Made by a program: the position numbers and the translations under genes. The notes under the pieces were generated by a model. That model worked only from the letters and a program-made list of their open reading frames with translations, did no database searches and was not told the origin of the DNA. From Candidatus Methanomethylophilaceae archaeon (GTDB taxonomy: Archaea > Thermoplasmatota > Thermoplasmata > Methanomassiliicoccales > Methanomethylophilaceae), in the NCBI GenBank assembly GCA_017524805.1, contig JAFXUX010000027.1, positions 1 to 64,000 on the forward strand: a stretch of 64,000 nt of DNA. Reading direction: 5' to 3'. Positions 52,051-59,830 of this stretch are shown here, in pieces. Numbering within the stretch: position 1 is the first letter of the stretch; the number at the start of each line of letters is the position of its first letter.

Positions 52051-52851
52051 ATGGGGAGAGGCGTGAAGAGCGAGAACAAGAAGACGATAATGGCCATCGG
52101 AATAGCGTTGCTGATAATAGTCGTCGGATACGCCGCGCTCATAGCATACACGGGAATGAACACCCCGTTCAGCGTGGTGATGTCCCAAAGCATGCAGCAC
52201 GACAATGAAAGATCCCAGATCGGATGCATAGACACCGGGGACATCGTCGTCGTGAAAAACAAGTCAAATTCAGACATCCAAAGCTATGTAGAAGGCACCC
52301 AGATCGGATATTCCTCGTTCGGAGATTACGGATCGGTCATCATTTACGAAAGGAATGTGAATTATAATCCGGTGATCCACAGAGCGATAGTCTGGTTGGA
52401 ATGGGATTCCAACACGAAAAAATGGAGCTCCCCGGAACTCGAGAATTATAAGGGCACCTGGTACAGCAGCAATGGGTCAGACTATACCGATCTGACCGGA
52501 ACCCTCACTTTCGTGGATATAACCCAATCCAAAAAAACTGTATCAATCAATCTCTCCAACTTGGGGAAGAACAGCGGATACCTTACATTGGGCGACAACC
52601 CGAAGACCAACCTCAGTTTCGATCAGGCATCCGGGATAATAGGGCATCCGATATCTTACAGCGAAATAAAATCCGTCCCGATATTGGAGCTTCCGTGGCT
52701 CGGAACCATAAAACTCCTCATCAAAGGGAACAGCAACCTCACCTACGTTCCGAACAGCGTGCCATCTCTCGCGATGCTTCTGACGCTCGTGATAGCATCC
52801 ATGGTCATAATAGACATAATTTGGCAGGCGAGAAGATGGAAAAACGAATAA
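52051..52851 (+). CDS. Signal peptidase I, archaeal/ER (SEC11) type
   Basis: 266 residues. An N-terminal membrane helix (about 12-34), then VVMSQSMQH with the catalytic Ser before Met (the usual Pro two residues on is His here), PVIHRAIVW with the catalytic His that replaces Lys in archaeal enzymes, and [11 protein letters not shown] with the Asp motif. A second membrane helix lies at the C-terminus ([16 protein letters not shown]). It removes Sec signal peptides outside the membrane and would process the LRR proteins. ATG 52051 or GTG 52063 (better TATA spacing). Confidence 0.88.
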   Translation: MGRGVKSENKKTIMAIGIALLIIVVGYAALIAYTGMNTPFSVVMSQSMQHDNERSQIGCIDTGDIVVVKNKSNSDIQSYVEGTQIGYSSFGDYGSVIIYERNVNYNPVIHRAIVWLEWDSNTKKWSSPELENYKGTWYSSNGSDYTDLTGTLTFVDITQSKKTVSINLSNLGKNSGYLTLGDNPKTNLSFDQASGIIGHPISYSEIKSVPILELPWLGTIKLLIKGNSNLTYVPNSVPSLAMLLTLVIASMVIIDIIWQARRWKNE

Positions 52852-52911
52852 AAATAGGATCTATGGGACGGGTAAAACAATCCCGCCCCTATGGAACCAT
52901 TAAGAAAGTTC

Positions 52912-53664
52912 TTACATGCAGCAGGAATGGTTTTCCTGGAGGTCTCCCAATGCCTTCTCCCACCTGCCATTCGCCAGGAATGTCTTGTCAGCGTTCGATT
53001 CCATTCTTTTGTACGCTTCATACGGAACTGCGAAGGTCATCTCCTCCGGACGCACAAACTTCCTGACATACAGTTCGGTTGCCCCCAAGAACGCATCCTG
53101 AGTCCCTTTCTCGCTTTCGGCTTTGGGAAGCGCGTACAATTCCTCGCAAGCGAAAGCATGGACCATGTGCACATGAGGGCCGGGAGCGCGATCGTAACCG
53201 ATGAGAGTGGAAAGCGCGGAAATGCGAACGTTGTCGGTGAGGATCGCCACAACTTCTATGGGAGCTCCCCTGGATTCCGCCTTATCCAGAGGTTCCATGA
53301 CGCAATAGTCATTCCCGGTGCCATAAGCCTTCATGAAACCAAGAGAAGCGGATGCGATCTCAGGATCACGATAAAAACCAGCACCGGGCCTGTCATTCAG
53401 ACCGGTGGAATAGATGAATGAAAGGTCTTTGCGATCGGATTCGCCGCCCATTCCCAGACCGTTGTGCGAACCGCCGCAACCCATCTGATCCTTGCGGGCC
53501 GCGATGGTATGTCCTTTTAAAGCAGGAATGAACATGGACTTGAAAACGCAATGGATGCTCTCATCAGGAGATTCAGATCCTTCTGGAGCTTCTGGAACGT
53601 GGTATATTGCTACAAATGGAGTTTCATTACGGAGATAAGCGGATAATTTTCCCATGGATGCCAT
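52912..53664 (-). CDS. DUF169-family protein
   Basis: 250 residues. ETPFVAIYHVPEAPE, CVFKSMFIPALKGHTIAARKD, MGCGGSHNGLGM and GLNDRPGAGFY match the DUF169 (COG2043) family, common in methanogens and of unknown function, with cysteines that may bind metal. The C-terminus SCCM is a further cysteine pair. ATG 53664 lies about 22 nt from a TATA-like AGTATTATTT (about 53681-53690). The origin box lies just upstream of this promoter. Confidence 0.78.
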   Translation of the reverse strand: MASMGKLSAYLRNETPFVAIYHVPEAPEGSESPDESIHCVFKSMFIPALKGHTIAARKDQMGCGGSHNGLGMGGESDRKDLSFIYSTGLNDRPGAGFYRDPEIASASLGFMKAYGTGNDYCVMEPLDKAESRGAPIEVVAILTDNVRISALSTLIGYDRAPGPHVHMVHAFACEELYALPKAESEKGTQDAFLGATELYVRKFVRPEEMTFAVPYEAYKRMESNADKTFLANGRWEKALGDLQENHSCCM

Positions 53665-53702
53665 ATCCAATCCTGACGAAATAATACTATGCTTATGGCA
53701 AA

Positions 53703-53731
53703 GGCCCCCACCCCTCCATTTCCACTGGAAC
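53703..53731 (-). promoter_or_regulatory. Origin recognition box (ORB), left copy
   Basis: On the minus strand the element starts GTTCCAGTGGAAATGGAGGG and is identical over 27 nt to the right copy at 55482-55510 in opposite orientation. TTCCAGTGGAAA followed by a G-rich tail is the archaeal Orc1/Cdc6-binding ORB consensus. Confidence 0.85.
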
Positions 53732-53733
53732 CA

Positions 53734-53915
53734 GAAAAAAAGATATGGGCAATCGTAGACAGACAGGAAAATACGAGGAAAGGGATAGGAAAGAAGGAAA
53801 ATAAGCGTTGAAAAGAGTGAAAAACAGAATGATGAATAAGATAAAACACGCTTTGAACCGAACGAAATCAGTTTGCTCAATTCAAAGCGGCAATGAAAGA
53901 ATTTTTCCTATGGAA
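53734..53915. other. Purine-rich spacer next to the left ORB
   Basis: 182 bp with strong strand asymmetry: the plus strand is mostly A and G (e.g. GAGGAAAGGGATAGGAAAG) with no ORF. It lies between the left ORB and the cdc6 stop and is a candidate duplex-unwinding region. Confidence 0.45.
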
Positions 53916-55151
53916 TCAGAAGAAAGTCTTCTGTTTCGGAGGCTTGTACATCCAATAATCTTTGAAAGCATCATCGGATTTTATCATGTTGACAATTTCT
54001 TTTGGGGTGCTGAGTTCAATTTCCCTCGTACGACCGGCTCTTCCGAAGGATTTGACCCTTGCATGGACGATTCCAAGCATATCCAGTTCAGAAATCAGAC
54101 CTGCAACCCTTCTTTGGGAAAGCGCAGATTGTCCGATGACTTCGCATATGAATTTGTATTTCGTGAAGACATCCCCGGTTGTCATCGGATTCAGCCCTTC
54201 ATCTTTATTTAATATGACGCTCAGAAGAACTGTCTTGGATTGTATAGTCAAGGTTTTTACAACTTCGGAAACAGCATCGAGTTCGATCTTATTCTTCGCA
54301 GAACGAACATGAGCCGATGTTATCTTGGAATCTCCGTTTCTTTCAGCTATATCCGCAGACATTCTGAGAAGATCCAAGGCGCGTCTCGCATCCCCCATTT
54401 CCTGCGCAGAAAGCGCAGCACAATATGGTATGACATCATCGTCAAGAATTCCGTCATCGAAAGCGAATTTCGCTCTTTCATAAAGGATATCCTGGAGCTG
54501 CTCGACGTTATATGGAGGGAATATGATTTTTTCCTCTCCCAGTCTGCTTCTGATCCTAGGACTGAGGAATTCAGTGAATTTCGCATTGTTGGTTATTCCG
54601 ATCACGGAAACTTTGGAAATCTGAAGGATCTCGTTTATCGATGTGAGATAATAGAAGATGTCTGCCCCATTCTTTTGGAATGATCTGTCTATCTCGTCGA
54701 GAACGATTATGAAGACTTTCTCTTCTTTGTCTATATATTCAGCCAATTCCGCGAAGACTTTATCAATACTCCATCCTGTGAACGGAATCTTCTTGCTGGG
54801 ATCCGTGATTATCTGGTTGGAAATGTTGTATAAGATTCCGTAGGAAGTGTCGACGACTTCGCAGTTCACATAGATATATGCGCAATTGGTCTGATTCGGA
54901 TCGGCTTTTTTCAATTCTTTGCCGACAAAATTCATGACCGCGGTCTTTCCTGTTCCGGTCTTTCCGATTATAAGAATGTTGGATGGTTTGTCTTTGTTGA
55001 GGGCAGGGGCTATTATCTCGACGACTTCGTTGATCTTATCCATTCTATGTGGCAGCTTCTCAGGTATGTAGGATGACTGAAGAATTTTCTTATTCTTCAC
55101 CACCGTATTCCTTTTTTGCATATATTGCGTAAAAATGTTCGGCTCAGTCAT
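53916..55151 (-). CDS. cdc6: Replication initiator Orc1/Cdc6
   Basis: 411 residues. Walker A IIGKTGTGKTAVMNFV, Walker B VFIIVLDEIDRSF, sensor 1 VIGITNNAKF, sensor 2 GDARRALDLLR, and a C-terminal winged helix (SQRRVAGLISELDMLGIVHARV) with the wing KSFGRAGRTREIEL that binds ORBs. It marks origins and loads MCM. ATG 55151 has GGGTAGGG upstream and gives the usual N-terminus; GTG 55199 is an in-frame alternative placed about 20 nt from TTATAAAC (about 55216-55223). Confidence 0.95.
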   Translation of the reverse strand: MTEPNIFTQYMQKRNTVVKNKKILQSSYIPEKLPHRMDKINEVVEIIAPALNKDKPSNILIIGKTGTGKTAVMNFVGKELKKADPNQTNCAYIYVNCEVVDTSYGILYNISNQIITDPSKKIPFTGWSIDKVFAELAEYIDKEEKVFIIVLDEIDRSFQKNGADIFYYLTSINEILQISKVSVIGITNNAKFTEFLSPRIRSRLGEEKIIFPPYNVEQLQDILYERAKFAFDDGILDDDVIPYCAALSAQEMGDARRALDLLRMSADIAERNGDSKITSAHVRSAKNKIELDAVSEVVKTLTIQSKTVLLSVILNKDEGLNPMTTGDVFTKYKFICEVIGQSALSQRRVAGLISELDMLGIVHARVKSFGRAGRTREIELSTPKEIVNMIKSDDAFKDYWMYKPPKQKTFF

Positions 55152-55262
55152 GTCCCTACCCTTTTCATTGGAAATACCTTTTTCCAATTTTCTTTCCACT
55201 CTATCTTTACGTTGTTTATAACGATTTTCAGACAGCGCCCTGATGGTGCTCTGATTGTCCCT

Positions 55263-55285
55263 ATTCCAATGGAAATTTTTCAGGG
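55263..55285 (+). promoter_or_regulatory. Degenerate ORB-like box upstream of cdc6
   Basis: ATTCCAATGGAAATTTTTCA shares TTCCA.TGGAAAT with the two perfect boxes but lacks the G-rich tail. It is in the cdc6 upstream region and could serve autoregulation or origin assembly. Confidence 0.4.
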
Positions 55286-55370
55286 TTTCCGTCGGATCCT
55301 TCTCAGGTCTAATCCATATTAAATAATAGATTCAGGTTACCCTCATTACAATCAAAGGAGGAGCATAACA

Positions 55371-55457
55371 ATGAAAGGATGGCTCACTATCGGCGCTTGC
55401 ATTCTTGGGATAGTCGCGTTCATAGGCGTTCTTTGCCTCATCAACTCCATGGTCTGA
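55371..55457 (+). CDS. 28-residue single-helix membrane microprotein inside the origin
   Basis: ATG 55371 to TGA 55455-55457. The sequence begins MKGWLTIGACILGIVAFIG and continues with hydrophobic residues, one membrane helix with almost no loops. A very strong ribosome binding site (AAAGGAGGAGC) lies 9 nt upstream and a TATA-like ATTAAATAAT lies about 50 nt upstream. These signals make it a likely real gene despite its size. No family known to me. Confidence 0.6.
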   Translation: MKGWLTIGACILGIVAFIGVLCLINSMV

Positions 55458-55481
55458 GCTGCCCCATACCCTTCATGGGGA

Positions 55482-55510
55482 GTTCCAGTGGAAATGGAGG
55501 GGTGGGGGGC
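55482..55510 (+). promoter_or_regulatory. Origin recognition box (ORB), right copy
   Basis: Starts GTTCCAGTGGAAATGGAGGG and ends in a run of G. The first 27 nt equal the left box read on the other strand. It ends one base before an ATG. Confidence 0.85.
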
Positions 55511-55879
55511 ATGATTGTCTACCGCACCCCTATTTCTTTATCATCTGCAGCGGAACTTTTTATCCGGTGCTTCCGATTGAATAAATATCTCATTCTCGCG
55601 TTCTCGGTCGTAGCTGTCGCGCTTCTTATCGTTTTCTTCTCGGGGAATCCGATGATGGAATTCGATCAGAGGGGCATCGCCCATGGCGTGAGCGAATCTG
55701 CCAAAGGGTACACTTTCGATTTCGACTGCTCCGATGGAACCAAGATTAGATGTTTCTCCAAGGTTGAAGTCACAGAATTGGGTCATTACGGTATTTCCGG
55801 CGCATTCTCGAGCGATGGGTCTATCTTCTTTGTTTCGACTCTGACTCTTCTGGATGATCCCTCTTTTGGGACAATATAA
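55511..55879 (+). CDS. Small membrane-anchored protein, possible OB fold
   Basis: 122 residues. A membrane helix at about 28-46 (ILAFSVVAVALLIVFF) is followed by a beta-rich domain (GYTFDFDCSDGTKIRCFSKV, GHYGISGAFSSDGSIFFVSTL) with the rhythm of a five-stranded OB fold, as in small archaeal membrane OB proteins. The ATG directly follows the right ORB. Start uncertain: ATG further in (MMEFDQRG) would remove the helix. Function unknown. Confidence 0.55.
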   Translation: MIVYRTPISLSSAAELFIRCFRLNKYLILAFSVVAVALLIVFFSGNPMMEFDQRGIAHGVSESAKGYTFDFDCSDGTKIRCFSKVEVTELGHYGISGAFSSDGSIFFVSTLTLLDDPSFGTI

Positions 55880-55905
55880 AGTAGCATTGAGCGATTGCCC
55901 TCGGG

Positions 55906-57231
55906 ATGTTCGTTGCGGTTGACGATACGGATTCGATGAAAGGGAATTGCACGACGTTCCTTGCGACGGAGATCATACGCGAGTTCCCCGAGCTGGATCT
56001 CATAGGGAATCCCCGTTTGGTTCGTCTCAACCCTTCTGTCCCATGGAAGACTCGCGGAAACGGCTCTCTTACTATGAGATTCGGAAAAGGTGCTGGGAAA
56101 AAGAGGCTCATCGGACGCATAGGAGATCGCGACATATTCTGCTATGACCGCCATACTTCATACGAGCCCGATCCGGAGGAGATGAAGCGCAGGATCATAC
56201 CGCATATCCAAGAGCATCACGAGGATGATTCCGATCCTGGCCTGCTGATATCCGTCCGGAAACCTTCCCAAGAATTTTACTGGAGAGGGGTCAGGACCAT
56301 ACTAACCCGCGATGACGTGGATCCTGGGATAAAGGCTGTCGGAGGCACCACATTCGAAATTGGATGCGGAAGAGGTCTCATAGGTTGCGTTTGCGGCATG
56401 GCTTGGAGGCCCAGGGACAGCACATATGAGCTTCTGACTTATCGCCCACCCGAGAGGTGGGGCACAGAGCGTATTTTCGATCCTCTCACCATACGCGATG
56501 TTGAGCACGGTTATCCTACGACATTCAACAGCTGGGAAGACCGCATGCAGAAGGTTGCGATGGTTCCTGCGACTCCCTGTCCTGTGATGTACGGACTTCG
56601 CGGCGACGTCGAAGAAGATCTCATCGAAGCTTCCGGGAAAATATCGACCGAGCCGATAGAGAGATGGATGATATTCCTGACAAACCAGGGGACGGACGAT
56701 CACATCATCACCCACGCGAAGAGCTTGGTTCCCAACCAATCTTATTTCATCCGCGGAACCGTATCTTCGAGATCCCGCCATATTCCCGGCGGCCATGTGT
56801 TTTTCGATGTGTCCACCGAATATGGGAAGGTGGAATGCGGCACATACGAACCATCGAAAGAATTCAGATTCGTTCCTGATTGGCTGGATGTCGGGGACGA
56901 AATCGAAGTGGTCGGGGAATTGAGGGATAATCCCCGCACTTTGAACATCGAGAAGATACACGTCATTTCCACTGTGGAAGAGCGCAGAAAGATTTCGAAT
57001 CCGATCTGTCCGGTATGCGGGAAGACGATGGGTTCTGCAGGTTCCTGTGCCGGTTTCAGATGCAAAAAATGCCATACGAAAGCTTCCGAACCTGTGACCG
57101 AGGCCGTAGTCCGCCAGATCGTTCCAGGTTGGTATGAGCCTCCCACCGCCGCAAGAAGGCATCTTTCCAAGCCTCTCAAAAGGATGGGCGAATGCCAGCC
57201 TGTGGAATTCGTCAATGGACGTAATCGATAA
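55906..57231 (+). CDS. tiaS: tRNA(Ile2) 2-agmatinylcytidine synthetase TiaS
   Basis: 441 residues. It starts FVAVDDTDSMKGNCTTFLATEI, the ATP-dependent kinase-like signature of TiaS. It includes an OB domain (FIRGTVSSRSRHIPGGHVFF) and a C-terminal zinc ribbon (CPVCGKTMGS...CKKC). TiaS attaches agmatine to C34 of the AUA-decoding tRNA, so it is essential in archaea. It lies about 400 nt right of the origin box. Confidence 0.94.
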   Translation: MFVAVDDTDSMKGNCTTFLATEIIREFPELDLIGNPRLVRLNPSVPWKTRGNGSLTMRFGKGAGKKRLIGRIGDRDIFCYDRHTSYEPDPEEMKRRIIPHIQEHHEDDSDPGLLISVRKPSQEFYWRGVRTILTRDDVDPGIKAVGGTTFEIGCGRGLIGCVCGMAWRPRDSTYELLTYRPPERWGTERIFDPLTIRDVEHGYPTTFNSWEDRMQKVAMVPATPCPVMYGLRGDVEEDLIEASGKISTEPIERWMIFLTNQGTDDHIITHAKSLVPNQSYFIRGTVSSRSRHIPGGHVFFDVSTEYGKVECGTYEPSKEFRFVPDWLDVGDEIEVVGELRDNPRTLNIEKIHVISTVEERRKISNPICPVCGKTMGSAGSCAGFRCKKCHTKASEPVTEAVVRQIVPGWYEPPTAARRHLSKPLKRMGECQPVEFVNGRNR

Positions 57232-57279
57232 TCGACATTATTTTATATGGACGCCATATGGAATCCCAAGGGATATTCT

Positions 57280-58458
57280 ATGGATCAAGCAGTCATACTC
57301 AGCGCAGTCAGGACCCCCATCGGGAAATATGGCAAATCTCTCGCGGGAATCAAAGCAACCGATCTCGGAGCATTGGCAGTCAAGGAAGCCGTTTCCAGAG
57401 CCGGGCTGCAGCCTGGGGACATCGAAGAATGCATCATGGGCAACGTCATCAGCGCCGGTCTCGGCCAGAATCCTGCCAGGCAAGCCGCAATCGGTGCAGG
57501 CCTCCCCGTGGAGATAGGATCCTTCACCGTGAACGCAGTCTGCGGTTCCGGAATGAAAGCTGCCATGCTCGCTTCTGACGCCATCAAAGCCGGGGAGTAC
57601 AACGTTCTGGCTGTGGGCGGCATGGAGAACATGTCCGCTGCGCCTTACATCATGAACGGCGCCAGATGGGGATACAGGATGAACGATCAGACCGTGGTGG
57701 ATGCGATGGTTCATGACGGCCTTTGGGATATCTTCAACAACCAGCACATGGGATTCACCGGTGAGATCGTCGCTGAGAGGTTCAATGTGACCAGGGAGGA
57801 TGCGGACAGGCTTTCGATGGAATCCCATCTCAAAGCGGCCGCGGCCACCAAAGAGGGGAGATTCAAGAATGAGATCGTTCCCGTCACCATCCCTTCCAAG
57901 AAAGGGGACATAGTGGTCGAGGAAGACGAGGGAATCAGACCCGATTCTACCATGGAATCCCTCGGCAAACTGAAGCCGGTCTTCAAGAAGGACGGCATTG
58001 TCACCGCGGGGAACTCTTCCCAGCTCAGCGATGGGGCTTCCGCTCTCGTCGTAGCATCGGGGAAATGGGCGGAGGAGCACGGCATCAAACCTCTCGCCAC
58101 CATCGAAGCTTATGGGGAGCGCGGAGTGAAGCCAGAATACATCATGGAAGCGCCCATCCCGACCACCAGGCACGTTCTGAAGAAGGCCGGGATGACGATC
58201 GATGACATAGATCTCTTCGAGCACAATGAAGCCTTCGCGTCCGCGTCATGCGCAGTGAAGAAAGAGCTCAACGTTCCGGACGAGATATTCAATGTGAACG
58301 GCGGAGCTGTCGCGCTGGGACACCCTATAGGATGCTCCGGAGCTCGCGTGCTTACCACTCTTCTCCATTCGCTCATCAACCGCAACAAAGAGGTTGGGCT
58401 GGGAACCCTCTGCCTCGGTGGCGGAAACGCAGTGACGATGATAATCCGCCGTTGCTGA
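57280..58458 (+). CDS. Acetyl-CoA C-acetyltransferase (thiolase)
   Basis: 392 residues with all biosynthetic-thiolase motifs: VNAVCGSGMKA (nucleophile about C88), FEHNEAFA, GHPIGCSGARVL (His) and TLCLGGGNA (second Cys). It condenses acetyl-CoA for the mevalonate pathway or degrades acyl-CoA. It is the bacterial-type length and pattern and lacks a neighbouring HMG-CoA synthase and DUF35 gene seen in many archaea, so lateral origin is possible. ATG 57280 (MDQAVILSA) with AAGGG upstream is preferred over 57247, which lies inside the TATA region. Confidence 0.9.
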   Translation: MDQAVILSAVRTPIGKYGKSLAGIKATDLGALAVKEAVSRAGLQPGDIEECIMGNVISAGLGQNPARQAAIGAGLPVEIGSFTVNAVCGSGMKAAMLASDAIKAGEYNVLAVGGMENMSAAPYIMNGARWGYRMNDQTVVDAMVHDGLWDIFNNQHMGFTGEIVAERFNVTREDADRLSMESHLKAAAATKEGRFKNEIVPVTIPSKKGDIVVEEDEGIRPDSTMESLGKLKPVFKKDGIVTAGNSSQLSDGASALVVASGKWAEEHGIKPLATIEAYGERGVKPEYIMEAPIPTTRHVLKKAGMTIDDIDLFEHNEAFASASCAVKKELNVPDEIFNVNGGAVALGHPIGCSGARVLTTLLHSLINRNKEVGLGTLCLGGGNAVTMIIRRC

Positions 58459-58465
58459 CGGTTCA

Positions 58466-58500
58466 ACCGGCCTATTTGGCCGGACCCTTTCCAAACCTTT
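58466..58500 (+). terminator. Terminator after the thiolase
   Basis: CCGGCC-TATTT-GGCCGG hairpin followed by CCTTTCC and CTTTTCG. Confidence 0.5.
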
Positions 58501-58535
58501 TCGTTTTATAATCCAGAATGGGCATAATCCCCATC

Positions 58536-59786
58536 ATGAAGCCTCTTGATCGCGTCCTCGCGGAGATAGATTCCTCTGAAGGGAATATGGTCCAAACCAT
58601 GATAGAGATGATTGGGATCCCTGCGGTCGCGCCGGAGAGTGGAGGCTTAGGCGAGGAGCGGAAAGCGGATTATCTCATGCCTAAATTGGCAGGTTTTGAT
58701 GAGGTAGTCAGGATAGACGTCCCCGACAATTTCGATCCTTCGATAATGAGGCCGAACATTCTCGCCAGAAAGGTCGGGAAGAAGGACGGTACGGTGTGGA
58801 TCGTCGCGCACATGGACGTCGTTCCTGAAGGGGATTTCAGCAAATGGGACAATCCTCCCTTCGAACCGATCCTGAAAGATGGCAGCATATATGGCAGAGG
58901 GACGGAGGACAACGGTCAGGCGCTGATATCATCCCTTTTCGCGGCGCTCCCATATCTCGGAGAGGAATTGGGTGGCATGTCAATCGGTCTCGCATATGTC
59001 GCGGACGAGGAGACTACCAGCCTGATGGGCATCGGCTATCTCATAGACCACGGATATTTCTCCCATGATGATGTCATCGTCGTCCCGGATTGGGGCTCCC
59101 CAGGCGGATCGAAGATATGGCTCTCCGAGAAGAGTCTGGTGTGGGTGAAGTTCGATGTCATCGGGCGCTCGGTGCACGGATCAACACCGCATAAGGGCAT
59201 CAACGCATTCCGTGCTTCGGCATATTTCATGGCGGATCTCATCGACACTCTGGAGAGCAGATTCTCCGAGAGGAACGAGCTTTTCTCCCCTCCATTCTCG
59301 ACTTTCGAGCCGACCAAGAGCTCTGCCACCGTGGAGAATGTGAACACGATTCCTGGGACGCACAGTTTCTGCATCGATGTGCGTCTTCTCCCGACTTACA
59401 GCATCGATGATGTGATGGATGTCTGCAGAGAGGTGGCCAGGAGACACGAGAAAGATGGGGTTAGGATAATTGTCACCGAGCTTCAAAGGAACGTTTCCGG
59501 TTCTGTGTCTTCGCCAGATTCCATAGGTTTCAAAGCCCTTTCCGACGCGGTGGAGATGATAACAGGCTCCAGACCGACGCCGGCGGGAACCGGAGCGGCC
59601 ACATGCGCCAATTTCTTCAGGCTGGCAGACTTCGATGCTTATGTTTGGCAATGCGGCGGCGGGACTCTCCACGAGCCCAATGAGCATGTGGTCATCAGCA
59701 ATCTCATGACCGACTGCAAAGTGTTCGCCGCGCTGTTCCATTCTCTCTGTCTGGAAGGGGAGAATGGGAATAAGCCTGACGAATAA
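58536..59786 (+). CDS. M20-family metallopeptidase (ArgE/DapE-like)
   Basis: 416 residues. Metal and catalytic motifs: VAHMDVVPEGD, GRGTEDNGQALIS, VADEETTSLMG and the C-terminal LHEPNEHV. The central dimerisation domain is present (SVHGSTPHKGINAFR). Substrates could be succinyl-diaminopimelate, acetyl-ornithine or dipeptides; the annotation cannot be narrowed. ATG 58536 lies about 28 nt from TATA TTTTATAATC (58503-58512). Confidence 0.88.
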   Translation: MKPLDRVLAEIDSSEGNMVQTMIEMIGIPAVAPESGGLGEERKADYLMPKLAGFDEVVRIDVPDNFDPSIMRPNILARKVGKKDGTVWIVAHMDVVPEGDFSKWDNPPFEPILKDGSIYGRGTEDNGQALISSLFAALPYLGEELGGMSIGLAYVADEETTSLMGIGYLIDHGYFSHDDVIVVPDWGSPGGSKIWLSEKSLVWVKFDVIGRSVHGSTPHKGINAFRASAYFMADLIDTLESRFSERNELFSPPFSTFEPTKSSATVENVNTIPGTHSFCIDVRLLPTYSIDDVMDVCREVARRHEKDGVRIIVTELQRNVSGSVSSPDSIGFKALSDAVEMITGSRPTPAGTGAATCANFFRLADFDAYVWQCGGGTLHEPNEHVVISNLMTDCKVFAALFHSLCLEGENGNKPDE

Positions 59787-59802
59787 AAATCGGATGAAGA
59801 GG

Positions 59803-59826
59803 TTTCAGAGGGATGGCCCCCTGAAA
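59803..59826. terminator. Bidirectional hairpin between the M20 gene and ftsY
   Basis: TTTCAG-AGGG and CCCC-CTGAAA pair with a short loop between convergent stops. Confidence 0.5.
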
Positions 59827-59830
59827 GAAT

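Larger units (their letters stand above)
53703..55510. other. oriC: Probable chromosomal replication origin
   Basis: Two perfect inverted ORB copies bracket the cdc6 gene and its intergenic DNA. AT- or A-rich DNA lies on both sides of cdc6 (53734-53915 and 55200-55370), the usual places for unwinding. A degenerate third box is at 55263-55285. Location next to cdc6 is the rule for archaeal origins. Which spacer unwinds cannot be told from sequence. Confidence 0.8.
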
